A stretch of 64,000 bases of DNA from Aspidapion aeneum (GCA_963576565.1 OY755046.1:64019379-64083378), one strand, 5' to 3'; shown: positions 1 to 11,650, numbered from the stretch's first letter. Translations and numbers: made by a program. Notes: a model not told the origin generated them from the sequence alone.

Positions 1-322
1 CTAGAGTTAAAAAAAATGAATTTTAGTTTATTTTTAAAAAAAGGGTGGGGGTAGATGTCAAAAATTAGAGTTTAAGTGAAAATATGGCGTGTGTGATATC
101 AAACGAAAGGTAATTGAGTCTGGAGTTAATCAAAATACATTTTAGTTTCTTTCAAAAAAAAAATTGAGTTTAAGTCAAAACATGGCTTGTGTGGTATCAA
201 ACGAAAGGTAATTGAGTCTGGAGTTGAATAAAATATATTTCAGTTTTTGATTATATTAGCTCACACTATAACTATAGTACCTAGTGTGAGCTTAGGTGCC
301 CATAGATTGGCAGAGTATTTTT
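1..322 (+). mobile_element. TGTC-microsatellite element, 3' part (copy 1)
   Basis: Two ~100-bp internal units (GTGTGATATCAAACGAAAGG then GTCTGGAGTTAA...) are followed by the family's 3' end: TTAGCTCAC, a short AT-rich spacer, GTGTGAGCTTA, and the tail GGCAGAGTATTTT. The 5' part lies off the window. The same end occurs at 1819, 13316, 20010 and 31902 on the plus strand, and at 45043, 49455 and 60402 on the minus strand. No coding capacity is seen, so this is a non-autonomous element. Confidence 0.85.
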
Positions 323-1118
323 TTACTAATACAAAACAAGTGCAAAAATATTTATTTATAGGAAAACCGATCTACGAACTCACACGACAAAAGTTCCGGT
401 AACGTTTTTAAAACTTTTATACCACAAATGGCTATGGATTTTGTAATTTTAATAATGAGACTATTTTTTATGACAAAATAAAATAAATTGTAGGTATGAA
501 GTCCCTACAACCGCTGCTATCAGTTTATAACAGAAAATATATCGGGATTTAATCATTAGTATTTTTTATTTAATTAATTGTCTTATTTTTTAACGGGATT
601 TTTGGTGTCTCAGTTTTACCCCACTTGACCCTATAACCCGGAATCAAAAAAAAAACGGAAGATTTAGAGTATAGAGCGTGGGAAATTTCAGAAAGCAATG
701 AACTGAGCAATACCATTAAGTTGAAACACCCTGTAGCTAAATATTTTCTTTTGTTTCAGGGATAACGTCAGCAATTTTATAAACTGGTGCAGATTTTCCC
801 TGGAAATCATCGAATGTCTACTCTTTGAGTCAGATGACTTAATCATGAGAAAAAACGAAAAACACGTCATTTTATGTCTCTTGGAGGTCGCCAGAAGGGG
901 AGCAAGGTGGGTAATACACGAGTCGTTAAATACCGAGATGAATTCCATCAAATGAGCATGCGCCAAAATTAACGTCAAAATGTCTAATTTAAATTATTGG
1001 CGCGAATACCGGGATTGGCGCGAGATCGAAGAGCTTAACGTATAATAAAAAATTCAAGGTATAAAATAATGGTCAATTCTAATTTTTAGGTATCATTTTA
1101 TGTAGGTATCGGGTGGTT
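323..1118. other. AT-rich spacer, no gene seen
   Basis: No coding signal or complete repeat is recognised. An ACACCCTGTA end near 725-735 resembles one terminus of the CAGGGTGT MITEs at 1944-2801, but I found no partner. Confidence 0.5.
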
Positions 1119-1309
1119 TTAGCTCACACATATACTATACTATAGTAGTGTGAGCTATGGTGATCCTAATTTTTTCGAGAAAAAAAAAGTTGCTCCGATT
1201 TCAAAAATTTTTATATATCTTTGCGTTTCAGATGATTTTCAAACTTTTTTGTTGCGCCGTCTGTCTGTCTGTCTGTCTGTCTGTATGTCTGTCTGTCTGT
1301 CTGTCTGTA

Positions 1310-1372
<63 letters not shown>

Positions 1373-1819
1373 GTGTCTGTATGTCTGTCTGTAACGACCA
1401 ACGCGCATAACTCAAAAACCGCTTGGCCGATTTTAATGAAATTTGGTACCTGGGCTGGGTCTTGGGTCGAGATGGTCCCATTTAAAAATGAACAAAATCC
1501 ACCGAACACAAACCAAATAAAAGGGTGGGGATAGATTTCAAAAATTAGAGTTTGTGTGAAAATATGGCGTGTGTGATATCAAACGAATGGTAATTGAGTC
1601 TGGAGTTAAACAAAATACATTTTAGTTTTTGTTTTTTTTAAGGGTGGGGGTGGATTTCAAAAATTTGAGTTTTTGTCAAAACATGGCTTGTGTGGTATCA
1701 AACAAAAGGTAATTTAGTATGGAGTTGAATAAAATATATTTCAGTTTTTAGTTATATTAGCTCACATAACTATAGTACCTAGTGTGAGCTTAGGGGCCCA
1801 TATATTGGCAGAGTATTTT
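1119..1819 (+). mobile_element. TGTC-microsatellite element, full copy 2
   Basis: It starts with an imperfect hairpin (TTAGCTCACAC ... GTGTGAGCTA). A conserved ~100-bp block, a CTGT/ATGT tract (1261-1392), and a block containing AACTCAAAAACCGCTTGGCC and GATTTTAATGAAATTTGG follow, then two ~100-bp units, a second TTAGCTCAC/GTGAGCTTA hairpin and the tail GGCAGAGTATTTT. Paired subterminal hairpins, a microsatellite core, no coding sequence and T-rich flanks resemble HINE/DINE-1-type derivatives of Helentrons. That class is an inference. Apparent Cys/Ser/Val-rich frames are translated microsatellite. Confidence 0.8.
1261..1392 (+). repeat. (CTGT)n microsatellite core
   Basis: About 33 tetranucleotide units with ATGT and GTGT variants, inside TGTC element copy 2. 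Confidence 0.97.
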
Positions 1820-1943
1820 ATAACCTGAGCACTCAGCAACTTTATCATTGAAAATAAAGGGCTATAATAAATTGTAGATTTTTTTTGGTTAATTATGACA
1901 ACTTTAAAAGCCAACATAATTTTTTTCTATCCGTCACCATGTA
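1820..1943. other. Short spacer between TGTC element and MITE
   Basis: AT-rich; nothing recognised. Confidence 0.5.
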
Positions 1944-2755
1944 CAGGGTGTCCCAAATTCGATGTTTTTGGGAGGTTTCAGGTATTTCTAGAGGGGCTAA
2001 AAAAACCTGATCCCCCTTTGCGACACTCAAATTTCAAAAGAAGCAAATCGCATTTTGATATAGCAAGCCGTTTTTAAACTACGGGGTGTTTTTAAAAAGT
2101 CTGCATTTTGGGAAGGGGTCTATAACTTGTTTATTTATTAATATTTTTTATTTCTGTGAAAACATTTCTAAGACACTTTTTTAAGAGGAATTAAACTGTT
2201 AAATTAAATTTCATTTGTCACGTTTAGTTTTTGAGATATCACATAAAATTATTTTTTTTTTACCACATATTTTAGTTTGCTTAATGGGTTTAAAATATTT
2301 TAATATTATAAAATTATAAAAATAAAAAAATAATAAAGAGGTGATTAAAAAATAAAAATAAAGAAAACAATAAAAAAAATAAAAAATTAAAATATTGAGT
2401 GTGATACATCATTTTAAAGGAAATTTTAAGCTGATTTTAAAAATCCAATAAAAAGAGAGTTATTCTGTAAGAAAAATAACAACTTTATGCAATATTGTAA
2501 AAACCAAAACAGATAAATAAAAATCGTTTACATCTGTCAATTCTGCAAGAAAAGATCTATAAGAAAGCTATTTACACAAAAGCAAAATGCAGACAAAAAC
2601 ACTCCGTAGCTTAAAAACGGCTTGCTAGATCTAAATGTGGTTTTCACCTTTAGGCTTCTCTTAAAATTTAAGCGTCGCAAAGGGGGCTCAGTTTTTTTCT
2701 ATTTCCCCTAGAAATACCCGACACCACAAAAAAACAACGAATTTGGGACACCCTG
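1944..2755. mobile_element. Long-TIR MITE flanked by TA (CAGGGTGTCCC ends)
   Basis: The left end begins CAGGGTGTCCCAAATTCG. The right end is its reverse complement, and similarity runs inward about 170 bp, including matching segments such as CCCCCTTTGCGAC and AGCAAGCCGTTTTTAA. TA at 1942-1943 and 2756-2757 fits a TA target duplication as in Tc1/mariner-type MITEs. The interior is about 450 bp of very AT-rich DNA without coding signal. Confidence 0.8.
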
Positions 2756-2757
2756 TA

Positions 2758-2801
2758 CAGGGTGTGACAATGAAGTCGATTTTTTGAGAGGGAACACCCT
2801 G
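2758..2801. mobile_element. 44-bp mini-MITE abutting the previous element
   Basis: CAGGGTGT at the left and ACACCCTG at the right enclose only 28 bp, with TA on both sides (2756-2757 shared with the larger element, and 2802-2803). It may be a deletion relic of the same end type. Confidence 0.5.
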
Positions 2802-2803
2802 TA

Positions 2804-3844
2804 TATTTTTGCATTTTAAGATTCGTCTTTTCTTTTTGATTTCAAAAATTTACAATATCTATGTGCTGCGATTAATATTTTTTGAGGTATATGCAGTATT
2901 TCTTCTATATTGCATTTCACGTTTATTTTGTTTTGCCATGGGAGTATTGACAAATTTAAATGCGCTAAATCTTAAAAAATGTTTATCGTAGCATAGACAT
3001 ACAGTAGAACCCCGATGACAGTGTTTATTCAAATTAAATTGGGCACTAAATAATTTGTCACACAACTTATTGCACGTCACCGGCATTTTCACACCACAAA
3101 AACGACGAATTTTCATCAAAAAGAACTGGGAATTATTAAAGTTTTGCTGTATAAAACCATACTGAAATATCTCTCAGTTGATTGGTTGGCAGAAGTGACA
3201 GATCAACGCTTGCGCACGTCTTGGAATTCATCTCGGTATTTAACGACTCGTGGTAATACGGTCCCTAGAATAGACCGGTCTTCAGATGTTACATATGTCG
3301 AATTTTTCACGTCACTGGTGGTCCAGCTGATTTTTGTAAACAAAAGTTAAATATAATATGAACAACTAATATTTTTTATATTTTCTGAAAACTAAGGCAA
3401 TATTCCTACTGTTTTTTAGTACATCTTTATAACATATAATTTTTTAGACGTATTGTCGTTATATTTTTTTCAGCCGCTTTATTTTTTATTACACAAAACT
3501 TAAAATACAAGTCAAACTGCATGTGATCGTTTAGTACCAAAGGTAAACAAAGTTGAGAAGTAAACAAATATGTAGGTTAGCGGATTACTTTTGAAGCTGA
3601 AACAAACACATTATTTTAATTTTTGTGTAAAGAAAAATGAAGTGGGCTAAAAGAATAACGACTAGTAGTCTCAAAAATATTATTTTATAAGAATATACCA
3701 AAAAACAGTAGGAAAATTGCTGCTAGGAGAATCCAACCTGCTGTGTGCATCTCGAGGAGTCACATGACCTGAATATGTCTATTACGGGAAGAGGTTATGT
3801 AATTTTCGATTGGCTCCTTCACCACATGTTTCCATTCGTTCCAG
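2804..3844. other. Unannotated interval upstream of exon candidate
   Basis: AT-rich DNA. A 68-codon open frame at 3144-3350 has no recognisable domain and no splice or Kozak support, so it is not called as a gene. Confidence 0.4.
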
Positions 3845-4061
3845 ATTCGGCATGCTGGCCCCAATGCTGGTCCAAATGGAACGTCAAATAGACCGGGAGA
3901 TCGCCGCAGATCAACGGAAACTCGGTTTCACTGACAATGACATCATTCACCAAGCTTTAGAAGAAGACGACGACAGCGACATGGAAGACGAAGAACCTAT
4001 GATGATGTACGGACCCGTGCCGCAGATTATAACCAATGATTTGAAGAGTTTAGATGAAATG
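3845..4061 (+). CDS. Candidate internal exon of an unidentified host gene
   Basis: The frame is open from 3768 but the likely exon starts after the acceptor-like TTCCATTCGTTCCAG (ends 3844) and stops at a consensus donor ATG|GTAAGT (4061/4062). It encodes about 72 residues: FGMLAPMLVQMERQIDREIA, a short linker, an acidic run (EEDDDSDMEDEE), then Met-rich and Pro-containing sequence ending LKSLDEM. Base composition is clearly richer in G+C than the surrounding DNA, and codon use looks constrained, unlike the TE relics nearby. The exon would begin in phase 2 and end in phase 0. The function is not recognised. The acidic low-complexity part suggests an intracellular protein, but that is weak. 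A 5' exon starting at the internal ATG near 3858 is the alternative. Confidence 0.55.
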
Positions 4062-4230
4062 GTAAGTGATGATTTCTTTATTTTTTGAAATAAATTAAAT
4101 GTAAATTTTATGGTACGTATAAAATGTTTAAGGTATTGGTATATAAAATCAAAGGTATCGAGGTCAAATTCCGGCTACCTGAAATATATTTTTTAGATTT
4201 TTCCCTTGATATAGGCCTAAAGAGTATGTA
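4062..4230 (+). other. Start of putative intron
   Basis: AT-rich sequence after the GTAAGT donor. No following exon in the same frame was found in the window, so the next exon, if real, is distant. Confidence 0.35.
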
Positions 4231-5641
4231 AGCAGCCCACGAGAAAGACCGGCCCGGGCGCGGAAATATCACGTGACCGTAGGAGTCCCACAAAAAAACG
4301 CCTCACGGCCCGCTGTCATTATAAAACATGTGTGTGTTCAGTTTTGGTATGTTTATTTACGTCGATTTTTTTTTAATTCGGGCACGAATTTTATGTGAAT
4401 TTTATCAAAGTTATTAAAATAACACAGCCCACGAAAAAGACTGTAGTGGGCTGCGTTAAAATAATTAATGGCTAATGAGTAAATTATAAAGAAAATACCT
4501 ATAAGATAAACAATGCCGCGAACGTGTAATTAGTGTTGTTCCTTGTCGGTCCAACTATAAAACTGAAACCTAATATGTTGAAAACGGGAAAGAAGTGGTT
4601 AAAGATAAGATCTTGGATAAGATTGATCAAGTAATAGACATAGTGAGGGTGAAAAATGTGTTCAGTTGTCATTTCTTATTGAACAATTAGGTCTCTTGAA
4701 AAGGTAACCTGAGAATCGAAGATATGGTGTATACACTTTAATGTTGGCTTCATCTTTGTTTATCCAGTTATCTAGTGCATACACGTCAATTTACAATTCT
4801 AAGGTAATATGTCTTCCGCACCCTCGCAATATTAAAAAACTGATTTGTAAAATATTGTTAAGAGATAGTAATCTCTCTGGTAGTGTGAAATATTTAATAA
4901 GTAAGATACAGCTTTTAAAAGAACATGAGTTGGTAGTTAACTTACACTTTATTGAAATAGATATTAAACTTTGTGCTGGGTAATTTTTCAAAAAATTATT
5001 GACGACCACTACATTCAGTTCATTGAATGGGAAAACCATCTCACTTATTCACAAAATCACTTGTTTCTTTTTATTAAATTATTGTGAAATGTTTTATATT
5101 GAAAATTTTTCTTCAGATAACTCTAGCGAGTGTTTTTGTGAGAAAAACTATTGTCAAAGCCTGAAAAAATTAGTTTAAGGGCATGTAAAGTTTTTTAAAA
5201 TAATTTTATTAAAAAGCACAATGATTTAGTGTCTGCTAATAAATCTTTGAATAAGAACTCAAAGATGATGACAGTCAAAGAAAAATTAAAAAACTAAAAG
5301 CTTAGGTTTGATATGTCCTATTTTGAAAGACTTGTATAGATTTGAAGTTACTAACGAAATTATGTACCTTATATATTTACCTGAAGATATTAGAGTGCAA
5401 ATTTTGTATAATTTTTTATTTTATAGATTCAGTTCTTTTATCCATAATAAACACATACATCAGCAAAATATTTTTTTCAATTTTTGCTTATAAAAGAACA
5501 AAAATTTTTTGTTAATTTATTTAAATTGTTTAAAAAATATAATATATTTGGCAATACAATAAGAATCCTGGGACTCCTAAGATCACGTGACCGCCGACTT
5601 GCTTATAACGCGCCATGGCCGGTCTGTATCGTTGGCTGCGT
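4231..5641. repeat. Inverted-repeat pair enclosing 1.3 kb (CACGTG arms)
   Basis: The left arm (4231-4291) reads GCAGCCCACGAGAAAGACCG ... TCACGTGACCG ... AGGAGTCCC. The right arm (5569-5641) carries the inverse: GGGACTCCTA, ATCACGTGACC, GCGCCATGGCCGGTCT and GTTGGCTGCG. Both are G+C-rich islands in AT-rich DNA. A third, shorter hairpin (AGCCCACGAAAAAGACTGTAGTGGGCT) lies at 4427-4453. The interior has only AT-rich frames without domains. It could be a decayed MITE or foldback element; no target duplication was identified. Confidence 0.5.
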
Positions 5642-6189
5642 AAAATACAACGTATTTTATGTAGGTTAGGTACGAACAAGACCGGCTACTTAATATAAAT
5701 GCATAACGCGTATCTAAAGATACAGTTTATCGTACGACAATTAACACAAATGTAATTAAAAGTTTTTTAGACTTTGTACACGCACATTTAAAAACAAGTA
5801 CGATACGTAAATAATGAGGAAATGCTCTTTCAAGTGACATTATTACATAGAATTGAATAATTTATGAATAGGTGCGTACCGTAAGTAGGTACTATACCTT
5901 AATCTTTTACACAAAAAAATCGAATTTGTTGTTTTTAGTCAGGACAAGCGCGGATCTGGGCCAACATTTAGGGGGGGGAATGATCCAGGCAAACACTATT
6001 TATTTATATTTTTATACCGGCTGGGCCAAAAAAAACCGGACAATTTTTTTTTCATTATAACTTTTGAACTATACAATCGATTTTTATCGGAGTAACTGCA
6101 GTTGGCAGAGAATTAATCAGAGTTTTAACTAAATATATTTTTTTGTCTACCATCTCAAAATCCAAGATGGCGCACGAAATTAAAACGTA
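5642..6189. other. Unannotated interval, possible decayed repeat ends
   Basis: Contains GCGGATCTGGGCC near 5950, which resembles a decayed hAT-type end, and a GGCTGGGCCAAAAAAAACCGG patch near 6018. No gene is seen. Confidence 0.3.
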
Positions 6190-8702
6190 CCCTTCAAAGA
6201 CGCTCGTTTATTCTTGTGTTGCAAACATGTTTTAATTATTTTTTTCCATTAGTAAAAAAGCTGCAGTCTTGCCACGCACAACAAGGGAAGAATCAGCAAA
6301 ATCGGTTCAGTGGTTTTTAAAAAATATAGTTTTGTTCCAACCATTCTTTTACATATTATACGATTGCCTTGCCAATCATGTCTACATTTATTTCCTTATA
6401 AATTCATTACTACTAAACCGATTTTGATAAAATAAAAACCATCTGGGTGAGAATTGATTGCTTTTAAAAGATCGTGATGAAAATTTATTGTCATCTTAAA
6501 ATTTAAGATGGCGGACAGAATCATACTTGATTCTTCAAAATGGCGAGTTTATTCTTATGTTCTGAAAATGTTTTAGTTTTCATTTTAATTTATAGAAAAG
6601 CACTACTTTTCCCCCGCACAAGTAAACGTGTGATGGTTGCCAATCCTGTCTGCATTCATTTCCTTATAAATTCATTACTACTGAACCGATTTTGATGCAA
6701 TAAAAAGCATCCTGGTGAGAATTGATTGCTTTTTAAAGATCATGATCAAAATTTATTGTCATCTTAAAATTTAAGATGGCGGACAGAATCATACTTGATT
6801 CTTCAAAATGGCGAGTTTATTCTTATGTTCTGAAAATGTTTTAGTTTTAATTTTAATTTATAGAAAAGCACTACTTTTCCCCCGCACAAGTAAACGTGTG
6901 ATGGTTCTCAAAAAATCTATTTTTGTTTCAACCATTGATTTACAGATTATACGATTGCATTGCCAATCCTGTCTGCATTCATTTCCTTATAAATTCATTA
7001 CTACTGAACCGATTTTGATGAAATAAAAAGCATCCTGGTGAGAATTGATTGCTTTTTAAAGATCATGATCAAGATTTATTGTCATCTTAAAATTTAAGAT
7101 GGCTGACAGAATCATATTTGATTCTTCAAAATGGCGAGTTTATTCTTATGTTCTGAAAATGTTTTAGTTTTAATTTTAATTTATAGAAAAGCACTACTTT
7201 TCCCCCGCACAAGTAAACGTGTGATGGTTCTCAAAAAATCTATTTTTGTTTCAACCATTGATTTACAGATTATACGATTGCATTGCCAATCCTGTCTGCA
7301 TTCATTTCCTTATAAATTCATTACTACTGAACCGATTTTGATGCAATAAAAAGCATCCTGGTGAGAATTGATTGCTTTTTAAAGATCATGATCAAAATTT
7401 ATTGTCATCTTAAAATTTAAGATGGCGGACAGAATCATACTTGATTCTTCAAAATGGCGAGTTTATTCTTGTGTTCTGAAAATGTTTTAGTTTTAATTTT
7501 AATTTATAGAAAAGCACTACTTTTCCCCCGCACAACGAGGTACAAATAAGTAAACGTGTGATGGTTCTCAAAAAATCTATTTTTGTTTCAACCATTGATT
7601 TACAGATTAAACGATTGCATTGCCAATCCTGTCTGCATTCATTTCCTTATAAATTCATTACTACTAAGCCGGTTTTGATAAAATAAAAAGCATCTAGGTG
7701 AGAATTGATTGCTTTTAAAATATCGTGATCAAAATTTATTGTCATCTTAAAATTTAACATGGCGGTCAGAATCATACTTGATTCTTCAAAATGGCGAGTT
7801 TATTCTTATGTTCTGAAAATGTTTTAGTTTTAATTTTAATTTATAGAAAAGCACTACTTTTCCCCCGCACAAGTAAACGTGTGATGGTTCTCAAAAAATC
7901 TATTTTTGTTTCAACCATTGATTTACAGATTATACGATTGCATTGCCAATCCTGTCTGCATTCATTTCCTTATAAATTCATTACTACTGAACCGATTTTG
8001 ATGCAACAAAAAGCATCCTGGTGAGAATTGATTTCTTTTTAGAGATCATGATCAAAATTTATTGTCGTCTTAAAATTTATGATGGCGGACAGAATCATAC
8101 TTGATTCTTCAAAATGACGAGTTTATTCTTTTGTTCTGAAAATGTTTTAGTTTTAATTTTAATGTATAGAAAAGCACTACTTTTTCCCCACACAACGAGG
8201 TACAAATAAGTAAAAGTGTGATGGTTCTCAAAAAATCTATTTTTGTTTCAACCATTGATTTACAGATTAAACGATTGCATTGCCAATCCTGTCTGCATTC
8301 ATTTCCTTATAAATTCATTACTACTGAACCGATTTTGATGCAATAAAAAGCATCCTGGTGAGAATTGATTGCTTTTTAGAGATCATGATCAAAATTTATT
8401 GTCGTCTTAAAATTTAAGATGGCGGACAGAATCATACTTGATTCTTCAAATTGACGAGTTTATTCTTTTGTTCTGAAAATGTTTTAGTTTTAATTTTAAT
8501 TTATAGAAAAACACTACTTTTGCTTTTCTATAAATTAAAAATTACTACAAAATAAAGTTGCTTCTTTGAAGGTTTAAGTATAATTCTGTTCGACATCTTA
8601 ACTTTTAAGATGGCGGCAAATTTTGATGATAATCTTTAAAGAACAATCAATTCTCACCATGAATATTTTTATTTCACTAAGATCGGTTAAGTATTAATCA
8701 AA
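6190..8702 (+). repeat. ~323-bp tandem array capped by an inverted unit
   Basis: Units starting at the phrase ATGGCGAGTTTATTCTT begin near 6537, 6806, 7129, 7453, 7789, 8112 and 8450. Spacing is 323-324 bp, or about 336-338 bp where ACGAGGTACAAATA is inserted; the 6537 unit has an internal deletion. A diverged unit precedes (6190-6536). From about 8525 to 8702 a decayed unit runs in reverse orientation. The same 72-residue frame recurs at 6808, 7131 and 7791, but it is a by-product of repetition, with no start context or domain. Each unit carries CTACTGAACCGATTTTGATG, the motif found in other repeats here. Confidence 0.9.
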
Positions 8703-9085
8703 AAAGGGCACTAAATAGGAGTTTCACTTGTCATTTTTCTAAAGACATCTAAAAAAATTGCTTTTCTGCGATTAATCTCATATAATGGACACGCACACTC
8801 AGTCACACCCGTTATAATAGTAGAATTACAAATAATAATAATTGTAATAAGCATAACCTACACATGCACCTGTATCGTAATAAATGCTTCAGAGTCATTC
8901 ATTAAGTGGTATTTGTAAAACTATCTATTATTATAAATCTTAAACATTACGTTACAAACTTTCAACCACGTACTAATTCAATCTTTAATCAAGCAAAACA
9001 ATAACTACCTTTGTTTTAATTTGAACACTCCTTTGACAAACTTGCACGTATGATCGCAAATAATATTTTTTGTGGTATAATCCCT
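8703..9085. other. AT-rich spacer
   Basis: No coding signal or repeat boundary recognised. Confidence 0.5.
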
Positions 9086-9343
9086 GGGTATCTATTCTGG
9101 GTCTGTAACGATGTGACCATCCACATCACACGCTTTGACCAATAGCAAGCTTTAAAATAGCTCCGAGCCGTCACGTCACGATTTTACTTCAAACGCGTAA
9201 AATTCACTAACTCTGAAGAGCGGGCGACTATGCCATTGGTCGAGACAAGTCATTTCGCACAACAAGCGACCGCTCAGAGTTTGTTATCGGTCAAAGCGTG
9301 TGATGTGGATGGTGCCATCGTTCAAGACTCAGAATAGATACCC
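9086..9343. mobile_element. 258-bp MITE with ~55-bp imperfect TIRs
   Basis: GGGTATCTATTCTG at the left and its reverse complement at the right continue inward through AACGATG, ACCATCCACATCACACGC and TTTGACC. The interior is relatively G+C-rich. No unambiguous target duplication is visible, so the superfamily is open. Confidence 0.75.
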
Positions 9344-9348
9344 TGTTA

Positions 9349-9397
9349 GGTAAGCCTGAAGTGATAATTAGGTAAGGTAAGCCTGAAGTGATAATTA
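9349..9397 (+). repeat. 22-bp tandem duplication beside the MITE
   Basis: GGTAAGCCTGAAGTGATAAT followed by TA occurs twice (9349-9370 and 9376-9397) with 5 bp between. It may be a local duplication made at the MITE insertion or excision. Confidence 0.8.
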
Positions 9398-9484
9398 GAA
9401 ATAAAAAAATATTATTTTCTACTGACTAATTTGGTTTAATTTCTTTTAAGTTTTAAATATACACCTGGAATAAAACAGATAACT

Positions 9485-11650
9485 TTATTGTTTCTCGAAG
9501 TATTCTCCACAAAAATGAATGCACTTTTGCATGCGCCTCAACCAGTTGTCAAAGCTGTAATTCCACTCGTTTGTTGGTACTGTCAAAATTGCATTCTTGA
9601 AGGCGTCGACTGCTTCCTCCGGCGCACAATGGGTTATATGAGACTAGCGCGACACTCAATTTTAACCCACTTCTAGACATCGAATCAACTTCAAATTTGG
9701 TACACACTTAAAGTTCCGATGACAATACAATATACTAATATTATGAAGTTCACAGCTCCCCCCCCCCCCCTTTGAAAATGCTAGAAGGGGGCTACTATCC
9801 AAGTATGTCCGATATCGTCCAAAATTGGTATGCAGGGACTTTTGGGGATGTGGATCAAGAATTTTTCATTAGATTTTTAAAATTGTGAAAGTAACGCCCC
9901 CCTCCCCCTTGGACAATTTTGACCATCTTGTACATATCCGATCAACATCAAAATTGTTGTGAACCCCTCACCCCTTTGAAGAGGGTGAAAGGGGACCATC
10001 TAAGTATATCCGATTTTGTTCAAAATTGGTATGTAGGGACTTTTGGGTATAGGGATCACGAATTTTTAATTATATTTTCAAAATTGTGAAATTGACGCCG
10101 CCCTTGTCCCTCTTGTAAGTCAATTTTGACCAACTTGTACATATCCGATCAACATCAAATTTGGTATGGACTTATAGTTACAGCGACAATACAATATTAT
10201 AAAGCTCTAAAGTTGGAAACTTTAAGTGGAGGGGTTTTCGGGGTTTAGGATCACGCACCATATTTTTTCATATTTAATAAGCTTTCGAACAAGTTTTCAG
10301 ATGTTGAGTCTACCAGTTGCAAAAGAGGTTGGATGTTACTAACTTTTTACTTAAGTTATTTAATTAAATTATAAATTTTACTTAAAAGGATATTTTTTAT
10401 TGTCTAAAAATGGCAAAAAAGTAAAGGCTAGCTTTTTTTAATATTTGACAGGTGTCAAAAAAAAGTAGTTTATCGTTTTTCTTTTTTGATAAGCTTTCGA
10501 GCAAGGTGCCACAAGTGGGGTTATCTAATTTGAAAAAAAAAGTTTTATGCGAGTAGACCCCTTTGCAGGGGGTCTATACAAAAAAATTTCGAACAGAAAT
10601 ATTGCTCGTTAAAAACCTTAGTCGAAGTACTTTTGGATTTTTCAGAATAATCTAAATTCAATCCGCTGTCGAATTTATTCCATGTGGCTTGATTGACTGA
10701 TTGTATAAAGACCACGTACATGGCAGTGTTTAGGGCTACCCCCAAAAAACAGGGGCATCAAGGGGCAGCAAATTTTTTATTTTTTTAGTCAAATAGACCC
10801 CCCTCTCTCTAATATTCTGGTGGAGATTTTACTAAGCCTTGCCAAGCTTGTTTCTGCAGGCTTTACAAACGAAAATAAACGTAATATATTTAAAAAAATT
10901 TTAACCATAAAAAGGGTTTTGGAATTAGGAAATTACTAGTAGTTTTTAAAAGTGCAGTTACTGCTTATGCCCACTTTATACCCATATACCCAAAAAGTGC
11001 TGTTTGTATAGTGATTTTTTTTATTTAAAAATACTGTAAAAATACATAAATTTTTCTCCCAAAATATTTTTCAAATTTGGGGCTCTGTTATAGAGAAATA
11101 CATTAAGACTTTTTTTATCAGTTGCATTTTTTTTAATAACTGAACTATCGGCAATACATTTGGGTGGGTTTGGTTATCATAATTTAAAAAACACATACAT
11201 ACATAATGTGCTAGCTCCGCCATATAATCCATTGTGCGGCGACGGAAATCTTTTACCACGCAGACCATTTTTGATTGTCGGAAAAGTATAGAAATCTTTG
11301 GGACTCAGGTCGGGACTGTATGGAGGATGGTCCAACAATTCGACGTTTTATTGGGTTAAAATTCAATGGTTTTTTGTGCTTTGAGCGAACTTGCATTGTC
11401 TTGGTGAAAACTTGCATTGTCTTGGTGAAGGATGATTCATTGTCCGGGGTTCGTTTTTCGAAGCTCAGCGATGACTTTCGGCACAGAAATGGTGATGGAC
11501 CAATCGGCAGTAATAGTCCGTTGATCTTCCAGACGAATTGTTGCTACATGACCTGCTTTTGAGATAAATATCGCGAGCATCTTTTTGGATACACTTCGAG
11601 AACGAATGACCTTTGTTAGATTTTCTTCATCTCAGAACACCCAAACAGAC
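9485..11650 (-). pseudogene. Mariner transposase relic, split by a 1.6-kb insertion
   Basis: Reading the minus strand, 9485-9621 encodes the C-terminal end, including WNYSFDNWLRRMQKCIHFCG followed by EYFEKQ and a stop. This is characteristic of mariner DDE transposases. The upstream part (about 11241-11650) gives fragments such as LHQDNAS, PKISILF and MVCVVKDF, matching the second and third catalytic-Asp neighbourhoods (HQDNA and the SPDL/Y-F-P-I-K region). There are frameshifts and stops. It is interrupted at 9624-11237 by another transposon. The element would catalyse TA-target cut-and-paste if intact; it is dead. Confidence 0.85.
9624..11237. mobile_element. 1.6-kb element with GCACAATGG termini, 3-bp TSD
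   Basis: The ends are GCACAATGGGTTATATG (left) and the inverse of GCACAATGGATTATATG (right). It interrupts the mariner coding region, and GGC on both sides (9621-9623, 11238-11240) is a 3-bp target duplication. Removing element plus one GGC restores the continuous mariner reading. The interior holds repeated ~180-bp blocks with CCGATCAACATCAAATTTGG-type motifs and T/C-rich runs, and no transposase is recognised. It is a non-autonomous DNA transposon of unassigned superfamily. Confidence 0.75.

Noticed and set aside
1150..1534. Cys/Ser/Val-rich and Gln/Thr/Asp/Arg-rich open frames over the microsatellite
   Set aside because: They are translations of CTGT/ACAG units in all frames and end just outside the tract. 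The same holds for the longest frames in the window, 18420-19549, and for 45489-45803, 51051-51375 and 60996-61271.
2859..3350. Short frames on both strands as genes
   Set aside because: They overlap each other, lack domains and have no splice or initiation support.
6808..8024. Repeated 72-77-residue frame as a tandem gene family
   Set aside because: The frame exists because the whole 323-bp unit is repeated. Other frames are equally conserved and there is no domain, promoter or splice signal.
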